This document shows, piece by piece, positions 42,451-54,470 of a stretch of DNA of 64,000 nucleotides. The notes under the pieces are model-generated. The model did not search any database and was not told the DNA's origin. It worked only from the letters and a program-made list of their open reading frames with translations. The translations under genes and the position numbers were made by a program. Each line of letters starts with the position of its first letter. Within the stretch, counting starts at the first letter, position 1. Origin of the DNA: Metopolophium dirhodum (taxonomy: Eukaryota; Arthropoda; Insecta; Hemiptera; Aphididae); assembly GCF_019925205.1 (NCBI RefSeq), contig NC_083565.1:22968241-23032240 (forward strand), written 5' to 3'.

Positions 42451-43598
42451 TTAAAGTTAAGAATGTTATCTAGGGCATCTCATCGGCTTTTTGTTATATT
42501 TCAGTTTTAAAGTGAATTATGAGTATTTTAAAATTGTAAATCGTTTATACATCTTTTAATGCTCATAATTCGATTTCAAATTAAAATTTGTGTATTATTG
42601 AAAAAACGTATAAGCTAACGTTTTGTTTTTTTTACACTATATATACGTAATTAGTAATTACCCACCTTGCAAAGAATTGCTACAAATGTTCTTGTAATAA
42701 TCATATTATAATATAGGTGTTTTTAAGTTCTATATGGTACTTTACTATGTAATATTCTAAAATAAATACAGGAATGTTATTATATTAATAAATAAATTGT
42801 TATTATATTAATATATTAATTGTTTAAGAAAACATCATGACAATATACAATATTAAGAACAATTTAATTACAACAAAATAAATCATTGGCAAAAATATGG
42901 GTTACGCATTTAGAAAATACATACAATATAATAATATGAGTGATATGAAGAAGTTACTAAAAATAAATTCATAATATGATATACATCACCAAAAATAATT
43001 TATCATTTATTCCCATCATTAAATTTAAAATTAACTATAAAAGTATAAAAAAAACACCTTAGGTACTAATTTAATAGTTTGGTACTTGCATTTAAGTACA
43101 GAATATACATAAATATTTGTTGTGTTGGTTCAGTGGTTGAAGAATATTCAAGGCAAGATATAGGGGATATATAGATATAAGAATATTCAAGATATTATAC
43201 ATTATTTTGTTTTGTGAAATTGTGAAAATATATACAAAGTTTGACTTTGCATATTTTGTTATACTTTACAACAAAGGCATATTCGACACATTTAAGCATT
43301 TTTAACAATATTATTAATATTATATTATAATTTTTTACTATAGTGCTTATTTTCATAAACATACCTACTGTTTTCCCCATTTTTCGTCCTTTAATTTTAG
43401 TTGAATATTTTAGAGCATTTTTTGGTAATTTTTACGGATTCGTGTGCATAACTCAAACATTTTTAGTGCCAGAAGTCTATTAGTAGTTAGTACCAAATCC
43501 TAGTAACAATGTATAAACCATTTTAGATTCTCAGCAAAGTGATTTTTTTTTTAAAATAGGTATTATGGATAACTAATTAATATTTTATTATTTTGGAA

Positions 43599-43754
43599 CA
43601 GTGGCAACGCGAGAATTTTTCACCCGGGTGGGCTCGATGCTCAATAAAGGAATTAATAGTTTTATAACCTTAAAACTATAAAAGGGGAGGGGGGGTCAAT
43701 AATGTAGCTGAGACATTTTAGGGTGGTATTGGCTCACCCTCGGTGCTGCCACTA
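43599..43754. mobile_element. Short hAT-like MITE
   Basis: The left end CAGTGGCAACGC and inverted right end TAGTGGCAGCAC form a short TIR. Imperfect 8-bp direct repeats TTTTGGAA (43591-43598) and TTTCGGTA (43755-43762) flank it. It carries a G-rich interior (near 43684-43696) and no ORF. Confidence 0.5.
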
Positions 43755-46700
43755 TTTCGGTATACATCATAGTTGATTACAAGTAACGTTAGATATTATT
43801 AAACAATATAAATAATTATGCTGTAAAATAATTGAGAGTTTATTCATTAAAATCATAATTAGATACTATAAATCAATTTATGAAAGTAATTATTATTTTT
43901 ATACTAGGTATTATTAATTATTTCTAATATAGGTTCAACAAAATAATTTTATCGTTAATGATCCTGCAACCGAAATAAAACCAAGAGGAATAAATTACTG
44001 ATGTAGGTATAGTCATAAACTCATAACTCACTTAAATAGCTAATACACCGTAAACTCAGAAAAATGTATAAACAAATTCAATATATTTATGAATAATATT
44101 TTAATATAATAATTCATTATAATATTTTTTCATTAATTCCTAGAAACAAATCAATAAATTATGAACCAACACGTATCACATAAAATAATGATTGATGTAT
44201 TTTAAAATAACATTTAACAGGAAGCATATTGCCCCAAATAACAAAAATAGGTGCGCAGTATAAATTTGAGATAACAGTTCATAAAATAGATCAGTAAGAG
44301 ATTTTCAACTTTTTATGACGAAATGTTGTTGTTAATAGGTAACAAATTGCATTAATAAATGCATATATATATATATGTATATAGCTAGAAGGTGTTAAGG
44401 AGATGCGCGCGTGTTAGATTACATATTTATATTATGTCTAAGCTTCGGGGATCTTCATACTTCTGGTTTTAATTTCCAATATTATCAATTATATTCGGCA
44501 CATTTTTAAATAATAATTAATGTAGATACTATATTAATTATGTTCAATTTATGGTTTATACAAGCAAAATGATCACATCTACGAAACTTTTCATATTCAT
44601 AATTTTTATTTATTAATAAGAACAGAATAATGACTTGTTATGGAAATAAAAATGTTTTTAAGCAAAACTGCAATAAAATAAAAAAAGATATAATTATTAA
44701 GGCCCAATGATTTTGTATTTCGGTCTATAAAATAAAACTCAAATACCTATAGTACATAGATGCTATTAAAAAATAAATTAGTATTCATTTGAATTACACT
44801 GTCTAGACTTAAAACAGTCAAATCGTTTAGGCACTGTAGTCTGTAATTTTGTTTGTTTTCCTTCAACAATTATTAATTTCGCGAATACTGCTAAAAATAT
44901 CCTTACAATTCAGCATTTTTAAAATGTACTGACGTCTGACGAGCAAACATTGAAACTTTAACAATAAATAAATATTTATCTAAAGTATGAAAGTGTGCCG
45001 GAAACTTTAATTGTAATAAATAATAATCTATTAATAAATTAACAAAGATTGCATTATTTATTATTCAAAATTTAAAAATAATGTTCCTAATACTTTTAAA
45101 ATTTTTAATAATAAATTATTATTATTAATACTGGTGGAAACATCTGATATCTGAAATATAATATTATAATAATAATTGCCCGTGGACAAAATAAATAATA
45201 AAATAACCTATTTTAGCGATCCATATATCTACGATGCCATAACCGAACTAATATTAAGTTTTAAATACCTAGTACCTACTATCTACATAATATAATTTGA
45301 TGTATTGATACCAGTATTTCATTATAGATAAATTATTATGTGGTAATAGCAAACATATTACACTCTTCTCTTCTATTTTCTACCTCTGATCTGATCATAT
45401 TTCACTGAAAGAGAAGTCTCAGCGAAGTCTTCTTCTCTCGTACACGCCCCGACAGACACAATGACGATAGATTGTGAAGATGATAAAAATAGGCACATTG
45501 TATATATTTTTAATGGAATGAACGTCTTTCATTATTACGACTATTGTCTAATTGGAACTTGGCACACGGCCTGATAACAACTCCGTTGTGACATTTTGTT
45601 CACGGTAAGCGAACCTTTCATTTAAAAAAAAAACTTTTTAATTTAATAATACTTATCGGTTAGTTGAAACAAAACAATACAATTTTCTTGATGAAGTCAA
45701 ATCTTTTACGGGTTTTCAATTATGTTTGTTTAAAACACCTATTAACAGCTGAACATGTATACAATATATTGTATTGTTGTATGGGTATTTGCTATAGTAC
45801 CTACATAATATTATGTAAAATAATTACATACGACTAGGGCCTGCATAATCGTATCGATTAATGTTATATATTAATTATTATGGTATGACCATAAATCTCA
45901 GTAAAAACAAAATTGTCCCTTTTAATTTGTTAAGCCTTGTAGGTATCCAGTATTCCTGTTTTCCCGACGAACATTTGGCTGGACGCTAGGAGTTTAATTT
46001 TAATTTTTAGTAAAATCGTAATTGTTTTAATGAAAAAAATTATGAATCATAATACTATGAAGTGTTCCTAAAACTTAATTTTTATATTTTAAAATAATAT
46101 TAAAATATGATTTTACTATCAAAATATTTTATTGTTACTTGAAACCAAAAACAGTAATCTATTAAACTATTATATTAGGATATTAAGCACAATGCACCAT
46201 TACGCTAACAGGCTAACAAAATTATGAAGTAATATCCACCTTGTGCAGTTATGCACGGTACCTAACATACAATAATTTGTATTATCACTGTCATTAATAT
46301 GTGGGGGTTGGGGTAGTATTCAAAATATTAAACACATTTCAATTTTTCTAAACATGGGCACCCTAGTCCTTAGGTTTTGTTATACATTTATAATGAAATA
46401 TCGTATTCTATTTAATTATAGAACTATAAGTGTGAGTTTATATCAAATGTCCACATGACACTCGTGGCTTGTTTTGATTTTCTATGATTATTTTATTTTA
46501 AGTTTTTAAATATTATGCTCAGCTTAATTTGATTAAAGAAAAAATACAACATATATTGTTTATCTCACGTCACGCATTAATTAATCAGCACATTTTGACG
46601 TAGTTAAACTTATCAATTATTATATGAGGCGCCTGATTAAAAGATTCGATACAGTTACATCACAGTGGTTTGATTCTGGCACTATATTGTATCATAACAT

Positions 46701-49700
46701 TTTATTTTTTAATTTGCATTCAAAAACTGTTGGGTACTACTTTACTACCTTCCCACCAGCACAAAAAGTTAATTATTACTGTTTTATATCAAATTATCAC
46801 TCTATACAATACACACCATGCAATTTTTTGTTTCATGTTTTTACTTCCTTAATTATGTTTTGTACCTACTTTCTATCATTATACCTAATCACTTATTTAA
46901 AAAAAAAAACTTAACTATTTCGTAATTAAGTTTATTCATTAAACAAATTTAAAAATGTACCCATAAAGAATATTAAAATATAATTCATATTGGTTTTATG
47001 GATATAAAATATCACGCATAAATACGATTGATATAGTTAGCTTACTAACCTAAACATAATATGCTATATTATAGCCAATACAATTATATTTTATATTTAT
47101 CATGAATATCTATGTATACCTTACTAAAGAAAATATTTTAAGAAGTAAATAGTTATCCAATTAGTTAATTAGTATTATATTACAGTTATTTACTATTCAT
47201 AAAATAAAATATAATATAAAACATGTTATTTAATTATGTTCCCAAAACTATTAAAATGTCTTATTTTGTAAACGCTGTTTCTAAATTTAAATATTCATCG
47301 GTCGGTTATAATAAATATAATTTATTGAAGCCAACGCATTACCTATTCTTATGACCCTGGCCGGGGGATATTCGAAAGGGAAATAAATATCAACCCCTCC
47401 AATACTTCATTTATAAGATAATGGTACCCGTAAGGCGTTACTAAATTATAGAAAACCCTTTAAATATGTTAAATGTTAATGCGAACTACATATAATATAC
47501 ACCCAAAATACACCCAAATACACAACTATAATAATATAATAATTATTGTTTTTACAGCCATTAATTTTGATAAGACGTTTAAATTATAAGGTTTATTTCC
47601 ATGACAAATCGCATGCAATTAAAGTAGTTGTATCTCCACATGTATAAATGTATAAAGTACTATGTACACAGACCAAAGTTAGCAATGCCTGAAATCTGTA
47701 TGCATATCACGCTATACATTTTAAAATATAGAATGATTATTTTAGCTATAGAAGTTATATTTATGTATTTAATGTTTGGATAAGCGAAGTAGTGGACTAA
47801 ATATTTCAAGGTACCCCTGTGACACTCCACTGCGTTCATCATCAAATACTTATAAAGTTATAAGTTATAACTTACAGTCGCATCTTTAAAAATTTAATTT
47901 GTATGATGCAAGTACCAATCATAATTCTCAAAAAAATATTTTGCTTCGGATCAAATAAAAAATGTACCAACGTTGTCGTTTAAAATAAAAAACTTAAAAA
48001 TTTTAATGATAAAAAATTACATTACGCTTGGAATATTAATATTAGGTATTACCTAAGCTGTGTTGGGCATAGGCAATTATTAGAAGTATCATTGATTATA
48101 AGATCAATGATTAATGGTATCTAAAATAGGTAGTAGGGTATACCTATTATATCTTAATCCGTGATTAAAACTATTACTTTATTCATTTGGATAAAAATCA
48201 TTTTTAATTTTATTGACAAATCTAAAGAATTATTATATTTAAATTATATTTAGGTAGTATTTCTATAAATAAAATATAATATTAAATTATTTAAGAATAT
48301 TTGATATATTTTTCATTTTAGATTTCAAGAGTACACGTAAAAAATGAATTATTATTAATTTTTATAATTTTTTTTTTCTTTTACATAATAATATGTTTTT
48401 TAGTTAACCGTTTTAATACCACTAAAATAGCTCAGAACTTTGTACCCACTGTATAGCTGGCTGTACATTTAACACGAATTGTTCTAAAATACATCACATC
48501 ATACTTGTTAAAATAGCGAAATTCTTTGTGGTTTTTTAGGAAATTGTTGATAGACTTTTTATTAGCAATAGCAGAATACCTCAAAAATGCATACTTTTTT
48601 TAATGAGTCACTTGTCGGTTATTGCGATAAAATAAAAAATAAAAATACAGTTTTGTATTATACCATACTATCCTGCATTGTGAAGGCAAGTGTATAGTTT
48701 TCAAGACGGATTTCCAATATTGAATTGGAATTTGGAGCCGCTGAACAAACAGATACTTTTTTTTATTGTTATTGATCCGACTGCGAGGGACCATTATCTA
48801 AAATTTATTTGTATTTTCAATTTTGTAATAATTTTAGTATTATCCGTTATAACCTATAAATCTATTTTAATATTGATATATGATATATTTTTATCTGAAA
48901 TGGAAGACACATTCTTTATTAGTAACAAATAAATATCTATATAAGCTATAAAGTATTAAAATATATTAAATAAATACACTGCACTACTGTATAGGTATTA
49001 GGTACACACAACCATACTCTATTACACTGATACGCTCAGAAGTAATATTATAAAAATGAAACAAGTAACACAAAATTCCCTTCTCCACACGATAGTTTTA
49101 ATATTTTTAGCAGGTAATACATAACGATATTATATACATAAATATATTGTATACAATATATAATGCTATTTTGCTTTGTGTATCTAACAGAATCAAATGA
49201 CAAATAGAGTATACTTGTTATGACGTAGGTATACAATGAATTAATATATACATTATTTACTATTTAGTATTTAGATCGTAATAATATTTTATTGTTGATC
49301 TATTGAACAGGAAACAAAATATAACACGACTTTGAGAATAAAAACTATAGTAGGTATACTAGGTATACCTATAGGCTATAAGTAGGTGCCATATACGTCT
49401 ATATACTATATACTATAAGTCTATAAGTGTCTATAACTATATGCATAAATAATAGATCGTTTAATAGATTTTTACTTGCAACATAATAGTGTTATTTATA
49501 ATACAAACAAAATTATGAAAGTTTTTATCGATTCACGCATCACGGACCTACTACTGTGCAATGCAAAAAGATTGGAATTCGATAATATAATATCTATTTA
49601 GAATTAATGTTAATTATTAAGGTCACGTAAAAAATATATTATCCTAACTGGTTTAACTCCAGTTATCTTTTTTTATTGGTAAATAATTAATTGAAAATTC

Positions 49701-50559
49701 TTATTTTCAGTTTATGCAGTCAAGTATTAGAGTTGTGTTATACTTGTATGTATGAACTGTAAATAAATTGTATTTTGTACACCAATAAAAACCTACTAAT
49801 AATATAATGAGCAATTTATCGTTAATTTTAATCTTTAAAATTAATAATTATAGTAAATTCGTCTGAAACTAAAATATATTAAAAGAACATAGCTGGGTAA
49901 TGTACTTAAAAAAAAATAACACTGCAATTTCACCGCGTGTATGCTGTCAGGTGAGACAAAATATAGATTTGAAATTACCATTTGTTACAGAACTTTTCAT
50001 GAATCACAAACTAATAAAACAATTAATCTGGTGTAATAATTTCGAATAAATTGTAGGAAATTTTCAATCATCAATACAAAATATAATATATTATATAAGT
50101 AAATTCAAATTTAATCAAGCGCTGTAATCATTATAACGTGATATATAGAGTTATAAATATTGTGTCGGTTGACGATTGTAATATATTATTATACCTACAA
50201 GCTACTAAATAATAAACAATATATTAAGTCTACAACATTGAAAAAAATTAAATAAGTACGTTCCTATATCATTTAGATATATTTAGAATATTTAGATAGA
50301 TGTTTAGAAAATAATATTTTCCACGCTGATTTATTACCGACTATGTAGCATTATAGCAATAGCCAATAATGCATAATATTACAATATACTGTATAATAAT
50401 AAATTATATCGTACCAATAACAGCCTCGAAGAGTGAACATTTCTGCCGATAAACTTCACGAGTCTGGTCTGTGCTACTAACATTTTTTACTATAATTTTA
50501 TATATTTCATTGGCTTTTGGAGATAATTAGGTTGGAGCCGTTGGAAATTTTAAACTTTA

Positions 50560-50626
50560 ATATATATATATATATATATATTAATTGTGTGTGTGTGTGT
50601 GTGTATGTGTGTGAGAGAGAGAGAGT
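50560..50626 (+). repeat. Compound (TA)n-(GT)n-(GA)n microsatellite
   Basis: TA run 50560-50581, GT-rich run 50586-50612 and GA run to 50626. ORFs on both strands over it are artefacts. Confidence 0.92.
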
Positions 50627-51487
50627 GACAGAGAGTGTGCGCAACCATAGGGTAAATATATCTAAAGTTTTCGGGCGTGGCGTCGTCCCCACGGGTCTTT
50701 CAACGGCAATCTCCAAATTATCACGTTCTATACATATTATATTAAATAGAAAGTTACAGAACACACAAACACACTGACTAGTAACTATACTATAGTAGTA
50801 TAGTATAAACACCGTACACACAACACCACCGCGTGCTCTAATATCAATTGTATCTATTTACATATTAAATTAATTTTTGAACATTATACAGCAGAATAAT
50901 ATTAAGCTTGAACATTATTTATCCACCATGATTAATTATTATAATGTCATTCTTGTACGAAATTGTAGGTATCTGGTATATACTATATAGTATATACTGA
51001 CAGTCACATTATAATATGATGATATCATCGTCAGTTGTCACCCTTACACAAGTGGTGATAAATCCTCCCAATAAAATTGATTTCATTTTTAGAAACCAAA
51101 ATATTTAACAAGCATATACTCAATAAGATGAACAAAACGGTGTTTGGCAAGGTCAGCCGATAAGTTTATCGCGCAAGGACTAAAGCGAAATCGCGTATTA
51201 TACCATTTAAATAATATAATACTGCAACGTATGCGCATGCATACATTATTTAGATTAGATATTATATATATTAGGGACCTATTAATGTCACAGTATACAT
51301 TATAATGGATAGGTATAAGCCATAAAATACTTAAATCTTAAATTGAATAGGTTGAATTGCGCATGATAATATTTCTAAGTACCTATACAACATTTTTTAC
51401 TGTCAAGTTTCTTGTAGGTACGATCAAAATTTAAAAGGTGGTAAATATATGTTGTTCTGCTGATTGTTTTTAAGTTCAGTACAATTT

Positions 51488-52280
51488 AAAGTGTCTACGG
51501 TTATTCGTTTTTTGAATTACAACAAAATAAGAAAATTGCTACCTACACGAGAAATCGAGTGAATATCCAAAAAATATGAACTTCAAACGCTCATAAAAAT
51601 TTAACTTGACTTAATTATAGACATTTTTTTTTTTGATAAAGGTAGATAACCTTATAATGAATCCTGTACTAAATTTCGAAATCTTAGATTTAAAAAGCAA
51701 AAATTTTATGAATTTCTAACTCAAAATAATTTGCACATTTTCGTGATTTTTACGCCTTTTGTCAAAAATCGAACTATTTGCTTACAAAAAAAAATTGTGA
51801 CTGGATTTTTAATATTTTCAAATGTCATTGTAACAGTATATTAAGAGCCTTGTATTAAACTTTGAAGTTTTTTTACCCAATAAACTTTATTGACATTCAT
51901 AGAAAAAAAAACTAAAAAAAAATAGGAAACTGAAAATGTCCGTAAACAGTTCTAAACAAATCAGTATTTTTTGAAAATTTGATCGTGTACAGAAAATGCT
52001 AATATGAACAACCAGTGCACATGTCATGTACCTATGATCATTTGTTTTAGAGTTACACCATAAACCAAAATCAATTCGGTCTAAAACAGATTTTGCGTAA
52101 AAATTCCCATTTTAACTTAATTTTTCTTTTCTTTTTCCCCGCGTTTTCGAAAACTATTAGGAATTTTTTAATTTGACCCCCCCCCCCCCCCCAAGTACCA
52201 ACTAGATTCACTTTCCTATCAGTAAAGATACTGTTGAAGAAAATCGAAGCATTTTTATTGTCCTAAAAATATTATTTAGG
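51488..52280 (+). repeat. Dispersed AT-rich repeat, copy A
   Basis: The first 310 bases or so (from AAAGTGTCTACGG through AACTTCAAACGCTCAT to the TTTTGTCAA near 51770) match, in inverted orientation, 61925-62232. The remainder, including a C16 run at 52177-52192 and CTTTCCTATCAGTAAAGATACTG, looks like continuation of the same non-coding element. No ORF, TIR or LTR was identified. It is likely a non-autonomous transposon family common in the host. Confidence 0.65.
52177..52192 (+). repeat. C16 homopolymer
   Basis: Sixteen consecutive C inside dispersed-repeat copy A, following TTTGA. Confidence 0.93.
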
Positions 52281-53999
52281 TACATATTATATACCATTTA
52301 GTTTTATTTAAAAACATTTTTTAATCTTAAATCTTAATGTTTGTATTATTGCAGGTATCTAAAAATAACTCACCTATATTAATTTATAGCTATTCGTTAA
52401 TCGTTTTCTATAATTGTTAATACCCATATGGGTATTTTATCTATGTACCTAAATACTAATCGACAATTTATATAAGGAGTTAAGTTATGCATCCACGATT
52501 AAAATGTTTGGTAAAGTTGATAATACATGTGAACCGTTCCACATTGTCATTAAAAATCACATTGTCTTACAAATCTACGTACTAATAGTAGGCTACTATA
52601 CTAATGCTTATTTCACGAGTCCCTTGTCACATGTCACATGTCTGATTATAATTATTGCAGTGCGGTGTTATCCTTTAACTGGAGTCCGGGCTCCAGGGAG
52701 TTGGCCAGTTGGGCATGGGTTAATTAGTATTCGGTGCGATAATAATAATAATTGTAATTTTATCCCGTGGGTTTGTCTGACAAACTCTGAACCTTAATCC
52801 TTATGCTGGTAGTCGGTAGTGTCTAAAACGAGTACTCACCTAGCGATTATTTAAGTGTTCGCCACTAGTGAGTTTAATGACATTAAACGAATATGTCATG
52901 TGAATAGTTTTACAAGTAATATAAGGCGCATGCGAATACCTACCGGAGTACGACAAATGATTAATCGGGACAAATTTAAACTGGTTTTTGATAATGTGTT
53001 CTCGTGTAGCGCTGCGTGCATAATATGCGACATGAAATGATTAATGGCAATTGGAAATTGTAATAGAAGTAAATAATTGTGCGCAACGTCTATTATAACG
53101 GTTGTGTACAAGTGGTACACGACGACATTTCAATATGTTATTTTTATAACTTTTAACTAATTATGTGGATTTTGCGTAAATTAAGACTTACTGACCTTTC
53201 CTTTGGATAAATTTACATTCATCAGAATATTTGCATGATATGTACACAAGTAACTAGTTCATACACCTGCATGGTTAGGTCAGATAGTTAATATAGTTAG
53301 AAGATCAAGATTTTTTGTCTTAAACAGCGGTTTACACTAATTATTTTCTTGCAAACAATAAACACACTTAGGTTACTAGTATTTATAACCAATAGTAATT
53401 GGTATATCTTAGTCCGTGGTATACACATACCTATATGTACCTATTTCATGTTATCTGGCTATCATATATGCAATGGCGTATTGGAGGGTATAGCCTAGCA
53501 CCAGCACGGATATAGATACTATAAATATATCTATATCCTTGGCACCAGTTTACTGATTTAGCGTATATCCTATACAATTAATAGAGATACGCAGGTATAC
53601 GCGCAGGACGCAGGTCAGTGGTGTCATTTTTTTTTTTGGGGGGGGGGGGCCTGTAGTCGTTATTAAGGTAAAGTTTGATACATACCAAAAAAAGTGTATC
53701 TTCTGTTATCTTTTTTGAAATTGAAATTGCTGAAATGGCCTGATTTTGGATGGTTTGCCAGGACTCCAGATTGCAATTCCATGTAACCAACCAGGCCTTA
53801 AGTGCTTTATTTTGAAGTCAATATAACTGATTTTTTTTTAAACAAAACAACTATGACATACGCACGTTCGCACGTTAGGTACTTACATTAAAAACTATAT
53901 TATTGGAATTGGTCGAGACAAATCAAATATATAGCAAATAAACTCCTCGTCGGTTGGCTCAGAATCTAAAATTATTCGATAGTCTTGGCCGGCGACATC
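52281..53999. other. Non-coding DNA upstream of SPATA20
   Basis: A less AT-rich block at about 52.6-53.1 kb contains a 6-bp hairpin CTGGAG...CTCCAG (52679-52696). It carries ORFs on both strands (52504-52797, 52855-53040, and 52896-53120 on -) that resemble no family. A CAGTGGTGTCA word at 53616 leads into a T11-G12 tract at 53627-53649. Confidence 0.55.
53627..53649 (+). repeat. T11-G12 tract
   Basis: Eleven T followed immediately by twelve G. Confidence 0.9.
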
Positions 54000-54360
54000 T
54001 AGCCGTAATCACAGAGAACTATAGTGATAACGGTGTTTTGATTGATAATCAAACTTTTGTAATAGACAATTATAGTGATAACAATTAAAACTGGAAAAGT
54101 GGAAAACAACTACAACTGGATAGTGGATCCTAAATTTTTATAATTTCTTAGTTTCTTACCTAATTTATTTGTATTCTCTTTCTTACTATTACTATATTTT
54201 TTTAAACACTAATCGTCTTCTATAATAATAGTTATAGTTAAACCTATTTATATAACGTTTATTATTTATAAAGCAACATGAATTTTTGGCATTAAAACAT
54301 CAGAGCAAGTTTAGAAACGTTACATTTTTTTTCTTCTAATAACTGTTATTAGGTACTGTT
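54000..54360 (+). promoter_or_regulatory. Putative promoter and 5' UTR of SPATA20
   Basis: The 360 bases before the exon 1 ATG are AT-rich. They contain a 12-bp word TATAGTGATAAC present twice (near 54022 and 54072) and an AT-box (TATTTATATAAC near 54246). An upstream ATG at 54278 opens a five-codon ORF ending before the main start, which would sit in the leader if transcription starts upstream of it. No transcription start can be fixed from sequence alone. Confidence 0.3.
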
Positions 54361-54470
54361 ATGCTGGGGCTTAGAAACGTAAAAAGCCGTATTCATCGCT
54401 TATGGAATATCACACAAACTGGTTTTCCAAAAACACAATTGACAATACCTCCCAACTACAAATATATTAA
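54361..54470 (+). CDS. SPATA20: SPATA20 exon 1, likely mitochondrial presequence
   Basis: Starts at the first in-frame ATG and encodes 36 codons plus two bases, ending at a GTAAGG donor. The peptide (MLGLRNVKSRIHRLWNITQT and onward) has no acidic residue and several Arg/Lys, as expected of a mitochondrial targeting presequence. With the start of exon 2 it reads through an RF-QSS junction that resembles a processing site. The start is inferred by frame continuity with exon 2 and by presequence character, not by homology, because family N-termini vary. Intron 1 is only 48 nt, slightly shorter than the other small introns here (54-63 nt). Confidence 0.7.

Larger units (their letters stand above)
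42455..51487. other. AT-rich non-coding DNA
   Basis: No gene supported. Apart from the MITE at 43.6 kb there is a GC-richer patch at about 45.38-45.61 kb with a 37-codon ORF, a TA/GT/GA compound microsatellite at 50560-50626 and a 22-bp palindrome at 50976-50997. Confidence 0.65.

Noticed and set aside
42252..42473. 73-codon + strand ORF
   Set aside because: It runs across the inverted arms of the TTAA-flanked MITE junction; not a gene.
50507..50821. 104-codon minus and 86-codon plus ORFs
   Set aside because: Both are generated by the compound TA/GT/GA microsatellite.
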